A stretch of 42,193 bases of DNA from Beijerinckiaceae bacterium (lineage in GTDB: Bacteria; Pseudomonadota; Alphaproteobacteria; Rhizobiales; Beijerinckiaceae): contig JALOTF010000013.1 in the NCBI GenBank assembly GCA_025458025.1, positions 1-42,193 of the forward strand. Reading direction: 5' to 3'. A model generated the notes under the pieces. That model had not been told where the DNA came from, did not search any database, and was given only the letters and a program-made list of their open reading frames with translations. Every line of letters begins with the position of its first letter. Position 1 is the stretch's first letter. Below are positions 16,682-25,657 of this stretch, piece after piece. Position numbers and translations under genes: made by a program.

Positions 16682-18238
16682 ATGCGCCTCTCTCCGCCGG
16701 TCGCGGTGATCGGAGCCGGCTTTGGCGGGCTCGCGGCGGCGTTGCGACTCGCGGCAAAGGGCTGCGCGGTGACCGTGTTCGAGGCGATGTCCGAACCGGG
16801 CGGCAAGGCGCGCGCGGAGCGCTCCGGCCCGCATGCGCTGGAGGCGGGCCCCACCGTTTTCACCCTCAAGCCGGTCTTTGATGCGCTCTTCGCGGAAATC
16901 GGCGCGAATTTCGACAGCGCCGTAAAGACCACCCCCCTCGCCTGCCTCGCGCGGCATTTCTGGCCGGATGGCTCGCAGCTCGATCTCTTCGCGGATCACG
17001 CCCGCTCCGTGGAGGCGATTGCCGCCTTTGGCGGCCCGAAGGCGGCAGAAGGCTTCCGCCGTTTTTCGGTGGATAGCCGCGCGATGTTCGAGGCGCTGGA
17101 CCTCTCGTTCATGCGTCGGGCCAAGCCGGGGCCGATGGAGCTCGCGCGCATCGCCGGCCTTTCGGCCATGCTGCGGATCCGCCCCTTCACGAAGCTGTGG
17201 GATGCCCTGGGGGATTACTTCCCCGATCCGCGCCTGCGCCAGCTTTTCGGGCGCTACGCCACCTATTGCGGCTCGAACCCCTTCCTCGCGCCGGCCACGC
17301 TGATGCTCATCGCGCATGCCGAGATGGAGGGTGTCTGGGCCATCGAGGGCGGATTGCCCGCTTTGGCCAAGGCGATGCTGCGTGAACTCGAACGCCTCGG
17401 CGGCACCTTGCGCTGCAATGCGCGTGTCGCAAGCATCGAAACACGGCAGGGCCGTGTTTCCGGCGTTGCGCTAGAGAGCGGCGAGGTTTTCGCGGCCGAG
17501 GCGGTGATCGCCAATGCCGATACCGAGGCCTTGTGCCTTGGTTTGCTGGGCGATGCCGTGCGCCAGGCCGTGCCGGCGCGCCCGCGCGAGATGCGCTCGC
17601 TCTCGGCCATAACGGTCAGCTTTGCCGGGCATATCTCGGGGCCGGGCCTGCCCATGCACAACGTGTTCTTCTCGCGCGATTATGCCCGCGAATTCCGGCA
17701 ACTCGCGCACGGCCATGTGCCGGATGACCCCACCCTCTACCTCTGCGCGCTCGACCGGCGCGATAGCCCCATGAACCGGCGAGGCGGCGAAGAACGCTTC
17801 CTCGCACTCATCAACGCGCCGCCCCGCGGCGATGATCCCACCTTCGAGACTTTGGAGCCCTCCCGATGCCAAGCCCGGATCGAGACCGTTCTCTCCCGCC
17901 ATGGCGTGCGAATCCTGCCGGGCCGCCACCCCCCGCGAACGATGACACCGCGCGATTTCGAGGCGCTGTTTCCGGGATCGGGGGGCGGACTTTACGGCCG
18001 GGCGACCCACGGGGCGATGGCCTCCTTCCAGAGGCCGGCGGCGCGCACCCGGATTCCGGGCCTTTATTGTGCCGGCGGGAGCGTGCATCCGGGAGCTGGC
18101 GTGCCCATGGTGACGCTTTCGGGCAGCCTCGCGGCGGAAGCCTTGCTGACGGATCTCGCTTCGACCTCGCGGTTCCATCCGGTGGCTATGCCTGGTGGTA
18201 TCTCGACGCCGTCAGCGACGATGGCCGGAACGCGCTGA
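16682..18238 (+). CDS. crtD: Carotenoid 3,4-desaturase (methoxyneurosporene dehydrogenase)
   Basis: CrtD introduces the C-3,4 double bond in 1-hydroxy or 1-methoxy carotenoids. This 518-residue flavoprotein has the FAD motif IGAGFGG (residues 10-16), the EPGGKARAER block, the CGSNPFLAPATL block, and the C-terminal YCAGGSVHPGAGVPM FAD motif. A CGGGAG ribosome site stands before the ATG. The natural family end would come near AAEALLTDLAST. The frame continues another 20 or so residues, over sequence that codes for CrtC in another frame, so the extreme C-terminus is unusual. Confidence 0.93.
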   Translation: MRLSPPVAVIGAGFGGLAAALRLAAKGCAVTVFEAMSEPGGKARAERSGPHALEAGPTVFTLKPVFDALFAEIGANFDSAVKTTPLACLARHFWPDGSQLDLFADHARSVEAIAAFGGPKAAEGFRRFSVDSRAMFEALDLSFMRRAKPGPMELARIAGLSAMLRIRPFTKLWDALGDYFPDPRLRQLFGRYATYCGSNPFLAPATLMLIAHAEMEGVWAIEGGLPALAKAMLRELERLGGTLRCNARVASIETRQGRVSGVALESGEVFAAEAVIANADTEALCLGLLGDAVRQAVPARPREMRSLSAITVSFAGHISGPGLPMHNVFFSRDYAREFRQLAHGHVPDDPTLYLCALDRRDSPMNRRGGEERFLALINAPPRGDDPTFETLEPSRCQARIETVLSRHGVRILPGRHPPRTMTPRDFEALFPGSGGGLYGRATHGAMASFQRPAARTRIPGLYCAGGSVHPGAGVPMVTLSGSLAAEALLTDLASTSRFHPVAMPGGISTPSATMAGTR

Positions 18239-19068
18239 CGATCATCGGTTTTGTCGGCAGCGTGTTCTCGCCGTATTATGCCTTCGCGCGGCGCAACAAG
18301 CCGGTGCCGGCGGAAAATCACGTCTCGCTTAATGTCGCGCTCTATGGCGAAAAGCGTGGCTGGGCCATGACCGAGCGCGGCGCATCGGCCCTCACGCGGG
18401 ACCGCGACTGGCTCGTGATCGGCCCGAGTTCCATGCGCTGGGAGGGGGCTGATCTCGTGATTTCCGTGCGGGAATGGGGCTTCCCCATCCCCCGCAGGTT
18501 GTTGGGAGAAATCCGCGTCACGCCGCGTGTCTGGGGTCAGCAGGCCTTTGTGCTCAACGAGCAGGGCCAGCATATCTGGCAACCCATCGCGCCCCTCGCA
18601 AGCGTGCGGCTCGATTTCGAGCGGCCTGATCTCACCTGGCGCGGCACGGGCTATCTCGACCACAATCGCGGCGATGTGCCCATCGCCGATGGCTTCGTGG
18701 ATTGGAGCTGGCAACGCGCGGCGCACGAGAACGGTGCGCTCGTCGCCTATTCCGGCCGGCGGCGCGATGGCCGCACCTTCGGTTTCTGCGTGGATTTCGG
18801 CCGCGATGGCGTGGAGATGGAGCAGGTTCTGCCGCCTCGGCAGGCCCTGCCCCGCACATTGTGGCGCGTGCCGCGCATCGCGCATGGCGAGGCGGGAACG
18901 AAGCTTGTGAAAACGCTGGAGGACACGCCCTTCTACTCGCGATCCCTCATCGAGATGGCGCATATGGGCCAGAAGCTGGAAACCGTGCAGGAAAGCCTGT
19001 CGCTCACGCATCTCACGCGACCTATCGTGCAGGCCATGCTGCCGTTTCGCATGCCGAGGCGCAGCTAG
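18067..19068 (+). CDS. crtC: Carotenoid 1,2-hydratase (hydroxyneurosporene synthase), start uncertain
   Basis: CrtC adds water to the psi end of neurosporene or lycopene. Conserved blocks include GGYAWWYLDAVSDDG, GSVFSPYYAFARR, the GTGYLDHNRGD motif and the DWSWQRA block. Family-like sequence begins near 18151 (SRFDLAVPSGG), which lies inside the crtD frame. Between the distant ATG at 17866 and this point the only standard start in this frame is TTG at 18067, with no good ribosome site; the next, GTG at 18262, would remove conserved residues. I used TTG 18067. Alternatives are a non-standard start, a frameshift from crtD, or a sequence error. The stop shares CTAG with the converging small gene. 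Confidence 0.88.
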   Translation: MCRRERASGSWRAHGDAFGQPRGGSLADGSRFDLAVPSGGYAWWYLDAVSDDGRNALTIIGFVGSVFSPYYAFARRNKPVPAENHVSLNVALYGEKRGWAMTERGASALTRDRDWLVIGPSSMRWEGADLVISVREWGFPIPRRLLGEIRVTPRVWGQQAFVLNEQGQHIWQPIAPLASVRLDFERPDLTWRGTGYLDHNRGDVPIADGFVDWSWQRAAHENGALVAYSGRRRDGRTFGFCVDFGRDGVEMEQVLPPRQALPRTLWRVPRIAHGEAGTKLVKTLEDTPFYSRSLIEMAHMGQKLETVQESLSLTHLTRPIVQAMLPFRMPRRS

Positions 19069-19211
19069 GTCTTTTCGGCTTCCGCACGCGCCTTCGCCTC
19101 CGCCGCCCGGCGATTCTCCCGCCGGAGCGACCAGAGCTGCTGGAAGCCGAAGCCGAGGCAGATGACCGCCGCCAGCGCCATTTCGATGAAGATCAGCGTA
19201 TTGCCATCCAT
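19065..19211 (-). CDS. Small membrane protein, 48 residues
   Basis: This short protein begins MDGNTLIFIEMALAAV, has a single transmembrane helix (about residues 5-24), and ends in a charged, Arg/Glu/Ala-rich helix (RRENRRAAEAKARAEAEK). It follows crtB by 14 bases and would be the last gene of the dxs-crtB run. Its stop codon overlaps that of crtC on the opposite strand. There is no strong ribosome site; coupling to crtB is likely. I do not recognise the family. A single-span protein could help assemble carotenoid or photosystem complexes, but that is a guess from position. Confidence 0.68.
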   Translation of the reverse strand: MDGNTLIFIEMALAAVICLGFGFQQLWSLRRENRRAAEAKARAEAEKT

Positions 19212-19225
19212 CAGCGAAACATGGA

Positions 19226-20275
19226 TCAGCGCGCGGGAAGATCCAGCCTGCGCTCGGCCCATTCGAGCTTCTCGATGATCGAGAGCACCGGCAGAACACG
19301 GCCCTTCATATCCCACCAGAGTGGCGGAAAGCGCGGGATGGCTCGATGCGGGCTCGCAGCACTGATCGCGTCGATCATGAAGCGGTTGGCCGCGAGCGGT
19401 TCAGTGGCGGTTTGCTTGCGACGCGCGGCGATCTCGCCGGAAAGCGGCGCATAGGCGCGAAAAGCCAGCACCATCTTCCAGCGATCCGGCACGACGGCGC
19501 GCCGCGCGATGGAATCAGCGCGATGGCGCCGAAGATCCGCGCCGATTTCCGCGTAAATAAGCCGCGCGGCGCGAATGGCGGGCCGGCAATCCGGCGGCAG
19601 CAGCACGATGCCGTTTTCGGCCCGCGCATAAAGGCGCTCGGCCTCGGCGAGCAGCCGAATGACGAGATTGGCAAGAGCGGGGCTGAAGGCGGGTTGCGCG
19701 AGGAGCTCGTCGGCATCGATCTCCGCTTCGGCCAGCCAGTCACGCGGCAAGTAAACCCTACCGTTCCGCGCATCCTCGCCCACATCGCGCGCGATATTCG
19801 TGAGCTGCATCGCGACCCCGAGATCGGAAGCCGCCGCGAGCGCCGCATCCGAGCGCGCGCCCATAAGGAGACTCATCACGATGCCGACAGAGCCAGCCAC
19901 ACGCGCCGCGTAATCCTGCAATTCGCCGAGGCTCTCATAGGCCCGGCCCTTGGCATCCCACGCAAACCCCTCGACCAGGGCATCCACCGGCGCGCGGGGA
20001 AGATTATGCTTCGCCATCACGGCTGCAAAAGCGCGATCCGCCGGGTGGTCGAAGGGCGTGCGCTGCACCATCGCCTCCACGCGCTCGCGAACATGCGCGA
20101 GGCCGGTTTCGGGGCATTCGCCGAGATCGATCAGGTCATCCGCCACACGGCAGAAGGCATAGAAGGCAGTGGCGGGGCGCACGACCCGATCCGGCAACAA
20201 CCGTGAAGCCATGGCGAAGGATCGGGAGCCCTTTTCCAGCAATTGCCGGCAGGCGAGGTAATCTGCTTCAAGCAT
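19226..20275 (-). CDS. crtB: Phytoene synthase
   Basis: CrtB joins two geranylgeranyl diphosphates to phytoene, the first committed carotenoid step. The 349-residue protein has both Asp-rich substrate-Mg motifs, DDLID (46-50) and DVGED (164-168), as well as GSRSFAMAS near the N-terminus and LTNIARDVGED. It overlaps the crtI 3' end by 8 bases, indicating coupled translation. The C-terminal 60 residues beyond the core are somewhat longer than in short CrtB proteins but show no damage. Confidence 0.96.
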   Translation of the reverse strand: MLEADYLACRQLLEKGSRSFAMASRLLPDRVVRPATAFYAFCRVADDLIDLGECPETGLAHVRERVEAMVQRTPFDHPADRAFAAVMAKHNLPRAPVDALVEGFAWDAKGRAYESLGELQDYAARVAGSVGIVMSLLMGARSDAALAAASDLGVAMQLTNIARDVGEDARNGRVYLPRDWLAEAEIDADELLAQPAFSPALANLVIRLLAEAERLYARAENGIVLLPPDCRPAIRAARLIYAEIGADLRRHRADSIARRAVVPDRWKMVLAFRAYAPLSGEIAARRKQTATEPLAANRFMIDAISAASPHRAIPRFPPLWWDMKGRVLPVLSIIEKLEWAERRLDLPAR

Positions 20276-21818
20276 GGTGCGCTCCGGCAGCGGCAGGAAC
20301 TACCTCATCGAGCACCTTCGCCGAGCAGAGGACACCCGGCACGCCCGCACCGGGATGCGTGCCCGCCCCCACGAGATAGAGCCCTTCGAGTTCCTCGCTG
20401 CGGTTATGCGGGCGGAACCACGCGCTCTGGAAAAGCGTGGGCTCGAGGCTGAAGGCCGCGCCATGCGTGGAAAGAAGCCGCGATTCGAAATCCAACGGCG
20501 TCGCCACGGCAGAGGTCACGAGATTCGCGCCGAGTTTCGGCAGCAGGGTCGCCTCGAGATGCGCCTGAATCCGTCGGCGCATGGGCTCGGCCTCGCGCGC
20601 CCAGTCGATCTTGCCTTGCAGGTTTGGCACGGGCACGAGGGCGTAGAAGGCATCATGCCCCGGCGGCGCAACCGAAGGATCGCTGGCCGAGGGACGGTGC
20701 AGATAGAGGCTGAAATCCTTCGAGAGCCGCTTCTCGGTGAAGATGTCATCGAGCAGGCCACGATAGCGCGGCCCCATCTGGATCGTGTGGTGATGCAGGT
20801 GCTCGTAGCGCTGCTTCGTGCCGAAATACCAGAGGAACACGCCCATGGAATAGCGCGCCTTCGCGAGCTTTTTCGCGGTCCAGCGCTGTTTTGGAAGATC
20901 GGCCAGCAACTTGCCATAGGTATGCGCGGTGCACGCGTTGGAGACGACGACATCCGCTTTCAGGCTCGTGCCATCGGCCAGTTCCACGCCCGTCGCACGA
21001 CCCTTCTCGTGCAGGATTCGCGTGACATCGGTGCCGAGGCGCAGTGTGTGCCCCTCCCCGCGCACGAGATCGGCGAGGCCGGTGACCACCGCGCCAGTTC
21101 CGCCCAGCGCATAGTGCACGCCGAATTCGCGCTCGAGATGCAGGATGAGCGCGTAAACCGCCGTCACATTGAACGGATTGCCGCCAATGAACAGCGGATG
21201 GAAGCTGAGCGCCATGCGCAGCCGCTCATCAGTGACGTACCGCGCGACCATCTTGTAGAGCGAGCGATCCGCCCGCATCAACGCCATTTGCGGCACCGCC
21301 CTGAGCATATCCGTGAGCTGCGAAAAGGGCTTCGCGGAAAGCTGCTCGTAGCCCACGCGATAGATCGCGGCGCTCTCCTTCAGGATCTTGGCATAACCCT
21401 CCGCCTCGCCCGGCGCGAAAGCCGTGATGCGCTGGCGCATGGTCTCCTCGTCGCCGCCCCAATCGAGATGCGAGCCATCGGCGAAGGCGATGCGATAGAA
21501 TGGATCGAGCGGCTTCAACGTGACGTGATCCGCCATCCGCTTGCCGCAGAGCGCCCAAAGCTCCTCTAGCAATTGCGGCGCAGTGATGAGCGTGGGGCCG
21601 CGATCGAAGGTGAAACCATCCTGCTTCAGCACGGTGGCGCGACCCCCGGGGGTGTCGAGCCGATCCACCACTGTCACGCGATAGCCGCGCGCCCCCAGAC
21701 GGATCGCGGCGGCCAAGCCACCGATGCCTGCGCCGATCACCACCGCATGCGGCCGCAGCGGATAGGGCACCGGCGCTCGTTCGCGCGCATCGGGCGGAAG
21801 GGGTGATTGCAGGCCCAT
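20268..21818 (-). CDS. crtI: Phytoene desaturase
   Basis: CrtI carries out three or four desaturations of phytoene to neurosporene or lycopene. The 516-residue flavoprotein has the N-terminal FAD motif VIGAGIGGLAAA, the DTPGGRATV block, the FDRGPTLIT block and the C-terminal VGAGTHPGAGVPGV signature. I take the ATG at 21818 as the start. A TTG at 21827 overlapping the bchO stop as TTGA is the alternative. The presence of crtC, D and F and absence of crtA suggest lycopene-derived spirilloxanthin as an end product, but the number of desaturation steps cannot be read here. Confidence 0.96.
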   Translation of the reverse strand: MGLQSPLPPDARERAPVPYPLRPHAVVIGAGIGGLAAAIRLGARGYRVTVVDRLDTPGGRATVLKQDGFTFDRGPTLITAPQLLEELWALCGKRMADHVTLKPLDPFYRIAFADGSHLDWGGDEETMRQRITAFAPGEAEGYAKILKESAAIYRVGYEQLSAKPFSQLTDMLRAVPQMALMRADRSLYKMVARYVTDERLRMALSFHPLFIGGNPFNVTAVYALILHLEREFGVHYALGGTGAVVTGLADLVRGEGHTLRLGTDVTRILHEKGRATGVELADGTSLKADVVVSNACTAHTYGKLLADLPKQRWTAKKLAKARYSMGVFLWYFGTKQRYEHLHHHTIQMGPRYRGLLDDIFTEKRLSKDFSLYLHRPSASDPSVAPPGHDAFYALVPVPNLQGKIDWAREAEPMRRRIQAHLEATLLPKLGANLVTSAVATPLDFESRLLSTHGAAFSLEPTLFQSAWFRPHNRSEELEGLYLVGAGTHPGAGVPGVLCSAKVLDEVVPAAAGAHHA

Positions 21819-21823
21819 GGCGT

Positions 21824-22714
21824 TCAACCTGTCTGGCGAAGCGAAACCGGCTTCGCGATATCGTGGATCAGCGCGGCAACCTCCAGCGGGTTTTCCTCAT
21901 GTACGAGGTGCCCGCCTTCCTTCAGCCAATGCAGATGGATGACCGGGTGCTTGCGCTTCAATTGTCGCGCATCCTCGGGCGAAATAGCCTTGTCGCCTTG
22001 CGCCACCACGAGATGCAGGCTGGCATTGAGATGCACCATCTCGTCGTTCAACGGCACGAGATCCCAGTTCGCCATCATGGTGATGGTCGATTGCAGATGC
22101 TCGCGCGAAAGAAACAGCCGCTGGTAGAGTTCTAGCCCGCGCGGGTCGATCCGCGAGCCCGTGCCCTCCATCAGCCGTCGGATGGCGCCGGGATCATTAG
22201 CCTGCCAGGCAAAGAAGCGCGGGACGAGCGGATTGAGCGCAAAGAACCGCGCCAGCGAGGAGAACGCCCGCCCCGCGCCACCGCCAAAGGGCCGAAGCGC
22301 GGCATTGAGCCCGATGATCGTATGCGGATGGATCGTGCCATCCAGCGCCATGCGGATGAGCAAGGCGCAGCCGGCGGAATGCCCCACGGCATCCATCGGC
22401 TTCTCATCGAGTTCCGCCAGAAGCGCCGCGAGAAGCTCCGCCATGCCGGGCAGCGACAATTCAGCCGAACGCGGCGTTTCCGTGAAGCCATGGCCCGGAA
22501 GATCCGGCGCGATCACGCGATAATCCCGCGCGAGCAAAGGCAGCAAATCGCGCCAGGAATGCGTGGAAGCCCCCGTGCCGTGCAGCAGCAGCAAAACCGG
22601 GCCCTTGCCGGCCACCTGCACATGCCAGGTGATGCCACCGGCCTTCACGAAGCGGCTGGCGTTGCAGTTCGGCCAATCCTTGCCGTCGCGATTCCAGTCC
22701 AGGGGCGCACTCAT
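21824..22714 (-). CDS. bchO: BchO, alpha/beta hydrolase of the Mg-chelatase operon
   Basis: BchO is an alpha/beta-hydrolase almost always encoded with bchI and bchD. The 296-residue protein has an oxyanion-type LHGTGAS block (44-50), the nucleophile elbow GHSAG with Ser113, and a C-terminal His in EGGHLVHEE. Its biochemical role is not settled, and Mg-chelatase support or ester handling has been proposed. Its ATG overlaps the bchD stop (ATGA). The N-terminal DWPNCNASRFV block is typical of the family. Confidence 0.94.
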   Translation of the reverse strand: MSAPLDWNRDGKDWPNCNASRFVKAGGITWHVQVAGKGPVLLLLHGTGASTHSWRDLLPLLARDYRVIAPDLPGHGFTETPRSAELSLPGMAELLAALLAELDEKPMDAVGHSAGCALLIRMALDGTIHPHTIIGLNAALRPFGGGAGRAFSSLARFFALNPLVPRFFAWQANDPGAIRRLMEGTGSRIDPRGLELYQRLFLSREHLQSTITMMANWDLVPLNDEMVHLNASLHLVVAQGDKAISPEDARQLKRKHPVIHLHWLKEGGHLVHEENPLEVAALIHDIAKPVSLRQTG

Positions 22715-24477
22715 GAGGCTCGCCTTTCCCGCTCCTGCCCCTGAAGGGCGGAAACGGCACTCACAAGCCGTTGCGGATCGGCCTGCGGCAACGGCAGGTA
22801 GCGGGCCTGCATGGCGCGGGCGAGCGAGGCCGCCTGCTCGGCGGGACGCGCGGAGGTATCGATCACGATGATCGGCTGGCGGAGTTCCGCAAGCCGCCGC
22901 CCCGAGGCCATCGCGTCTTCCATCGCCTGCACACGGCCCGGTGATCCATCCCGGGCGATATTCGCGCGGCCATCGGTCATGAAGACGAGGAAGGGCGTCT
23001 GCCCCGCGCGCAACACGGATTCGGCCGTGAGCCGCGCATTGTCGATGGCCGTCGCGAGTGGCGTGCCACCTCCGCCGACCATCGCAGCCAGCGCGCGGGA
23101 GGCACGGGTCAGCGCGCGCGTCGGTGGCAGAACCACATCAGCCTTGCGACCCCGGAAGGCGATCAACGCCACCTCGTCGCGGCGCACATAGCATTCGGCC
23201 AGCAGAAGCTGCACCGCGCCCTTGGCTTCCTGCAGGCGCTGAAGCGCCGAGGAACCGGAGGCATCGACCACGAAAATGGTCGTGGTGCGGCTGCGTGCCT
23301 TCCGCCGGACAATGCGAAAATCCTCGCGGCGCACGGCAATGCCTTGCGCAGGCTCGCCCGGGCCGTGGCGGAGTTTCTGCCAGGGCGCGGCGGCGCGGAG
23401 CGTATCGATCACGCTGAGGCGCGCGCCAGTGCGCGGATCACCCGATTTCGAACCGAAAACACGTCCGCGCTCGCGCGCATTCTTTGCCGCCTGCCCGGCA
23501 GAGCCGGTGCGGCGCGTGCGCAGGTCGCCCATCTTGGCGATGAGGCTTTCGAGCAGCTTCGGCGGCAAGCTCGCGAGTGCGGCCTCCACCGGAATATCCT
23601 CAGGGATATCATCAGGTTCGCGGCGGGACCGGCTTTCGTCCGGCGCCGGGGGCTCTTCCGGTGCGGCGGGAGCCTCGGCGGGCTCCTCCGCACTTTCCGG
23701 CAAGCGCGTGGCGCGCGGCAGCATGGCCAGCGCAATGGCGTTGAGAATGTCGCCGCTTTCCACACGAATGCGGGCTTCAAGCGCGGCGAGCACGCGCGCG
23801 ATCGCCAAAGCCTGCAAAGGCGTGCGCAAGGAGGCGATGCCGAGTTGCAAGGCAGCCGCACAGAAATCCGTGAGGTGGCGCGCATCGGCCTGCACCCTCG
23901 GCAGCAGCGCACGCGCGGCGCGGACCGCTTCCGCATCATGCGGGTGACCGGAAGCCGGCAGCACCGCGAGATCGAGGCAAAGGCCGAGCCGATCCGTCAG
24001 CGCGAGCGGCGGCGCTTCGCCGGGCTCGCCCTCGTCGCAGGCGATCAGGCCGAATTCCGCCGGGTGCAGTAGTGCGAGGCCATCGCGCTCGGAGCGCGCC
24101 TCGCCCGTATCCATCGCGCGGGTGATGAGGGCTGCCGCGGCGGGGTCAAGCCTTTCGGCCATGGTTACCAGCAACACACCACCGTGGGCAGCCGCGAGCA
24201 GGCCGGTTTCGCTCACCGGGCGCCCCGAAGCGAGCGTGGCGGAGAGATCCAGCCCGCCAAGCAGCCGCCCTTCGGAAACACCCGCCGGCACGCGCTTCCA
24301 CGCGATTTCCGGCGGCATCAGACGATTGAGATCCGCGAGCCAGCGGTCGCGTGCGGGGCCGGCCCCGGCGCGCAGCCACAGGCCACCGACAGCACGGGGT
24401 GCCACCGCGAGAACCGAGGCGGCGAGCCCCGCGAGGTCGCCGACCGTGGGAGCCGGTGCGGCGGGTTCGGCGCTCAT
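22711..24477 (-). CDS. bchD: Mg-chelatase subunit D
   Basis: BchD is the AAA+/VWA subunit that, with BchI and BchH, inserts Mg2+ into protoporphyrin IX. The 588-residue protein has three parts: a degenerate AAA+ domain, a Pro/Glu-rich acidic linker (around residues 255-300, EEPAEAPAAPEEPP), and a VWA domain whose MIDAS motif is DASGS with Asp405. The ATG overlaps the bchI stop (ATGA), and the stop overlaps the bchO start. Length is normal for the family. Confidence 0.96.
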   Translation of the reverse strand: MSAEPAAPAPTVGDLAGLAASVLAVAPRAVGGLWLRAGAGPARDRWLADLNRLMPPEIAWKRVPAGVSEGRLLGGLDLSATLASGRPVSETGLLAAAHGGVLLVTMAERLDPAAAALITRAMDTGEARSERDGLALLHPAEFGLIACDEGEPGEAPPLALTDRLGLCLDLAVLPASGHPHDAEAVRAARALLPRVQADARHLTDFCAAALQLGIASLRTPLQALAIARVLAALEARIRVESGDILNAIALAMLPRATRLPESAEEPAEAPAAPEEPPAPDESRSRREPDDIPEDIPVEAALASLPPKLLESLIAKMGDLRTRRTGSAGQAAKNARERGRVFGSKSGDPRTGARLSVIDTLRAAAPWQKLRHGPGEPAQGIAVRREDFRIVRRKARSRTTTIFVVDASGSSALQRLQEAKGAVQLLLAECYVRRDEVALIAFRGRKADVVLPPTRALTRASRALAAMVGGGGTPLATAIDNARLTAESVLRAGQTPFLVFMTDGRANIARDGSPGRVQAMEDAMASGRRLAELRQPIIVIDTSARPAEQAASLARAMQARYLPLPQADPQRLVSAVSALQGQERERRAS

Positions 24478-25646
24478 GGCGCAGCTTTCTCCGGCCCGAA
24501 GACTTCCTCAATCGCGCGTTCCACACGCACCGCAGCGCGCGCTTCATCCAGCGGGTTGCGCCTCAGGCGATGCTGAAGCGCCATCACGCCCACGGCGCGC
24601 ACATGCTCGCCATCCACCGATGTAGCGCCTTGCCACGCGGCCATGGCGCGCGCGGCGCGGATGAGCGTGAGTTCACCGCGCAGGCCATCGGTGCCAAGCG
24701 CAAGGCAGAGTTCGGTTGCCTTGCGCAGGGCCTCCTCGCTCACCGCGAGCATCGGCAGGCGACGGCGCGCGGCAGAGATCTTGCGGCGCAAGGCGACATC
24801 CTTGGCCTTCCACTGGGCGCAGAAACCATGGGGATCGCGGTCGAAGGCATCACGGCGGCGGATCACCTCGATCCGCGTTTCGAGATCCGTCGGGGTCACC
24901 ACATCCAGCGAGAGGCCGAAACGATCCAGCAATTGCGGGCGGAGTTCACCCTCCTCCGGGTTGCCCGAACCAATCAGCACAAAACGGGCGGGATGCCGGA
25001 TAGAGAGCCCTTCGCGCTCCACGACATTCTCGCCGGAGGCCGCCACATCGAGCAGCACATCCACGAGATGATCCTCCAGCAGGTTCACCTCATCGATGTA
25101 GAGATAACCGCGATGCGCCTTGGCCAGCAGGCCGGGCTGGAAGGCCTTTTCGCCCCGCGCCAGCGCCTTTTCGAGGTCCAGCGCGCCGACAACGCGATCC
25201 TCGGTCGCGCCCAAAGGCAGATCCACCACCGGCACGGGAATCTCGATGCTTGCATCCAGCGATTTGCCTTGCCGCAGACCGCGGCAATGCTCGCAGGAAT
25301 CGGCCGGGCGACCCGGTTCGCAGGCATAGGGGCAACCGGCCACGGCGCGCATCGGCGGCAAAAGCGCTGCCAGCGCCCGGATGGCCGTGGATTTGCCGGT
25401 GCCGCGATCCCCGAAAATTAGCACGCCGCCGATGGTGGGGTCGACGGTCGTCAGCAGCAGGGCGGTCTTCATCGCCTCCTGCCCGACAAGCGCCGAAAAC
25501 GGATAGAGCGCGCGCCCGCGCGGCGCTTCCGCCTGCGGTTCGGGGCGCTGCGGACGCGGACGACCCGCCGGCTGGTAGCGCGGAGCGCTGTCCCCGGCGG
25601 GTTCGGGATGCGCATAGCCCTGAATGGCCAGCGACTCTGGAGACAT
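24474..25646 (-). CDS. bchI: Mg-chelatase ATPase subunit I
   Basis: BchI forms the AAA+ hexamer that powers Mg insertion. It has Walker A GDRGTGKST (79-87), Walker B LYIDEVNLL with Asp185-Glu186, and a cysteine cluster in CPYACEPG and SCEHCRG. I chose the ATG at 25646 because GAGGAGA lies at good spacing before it. An upstream ATG (25661) overlaps the ispH stop as ATGA and would add five residues, so both starts are possible. The N-terminal 45 residues are Pro/Arg/Ala-rich and not conserved. Confidence 0.96.
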   Translation of the reverse strand: MSPESLAIQGYAHPEPAGDSAPRYQPAGRPRPQRPEPQAEAPRGRALYPFSALVGQEAMKTALLLTTVDPTIGGVLIFGDRGTGKSTAIRALAALLPPMRAVAGCPYACEPGRPADSCEHCRGLRQGKSLDASIEIPVPVVDLPLGATEDRVVGALDLEKALARGEKAFQPGLLAKAHRGYLYIDEVNLLEDHLVDVLLDVAASGENVVEREGLSIRHPARFVLIGSGNPEEGELRPQLLDRFGLSLDVVTPTDLETRIEVIRRRDAFDRDPHGFCAQWKAKDVALRRKISAARRRLPMLAVSEEALRKATELCLALGTDGLRGELTLIRAARAMAAWQGATSVDGEHVRAVGVMALQHRLRRNPLDEARAAVRVERAIEEVFGPEKAAP

Positions 25647-25657
25647 GGGAATTCTCC

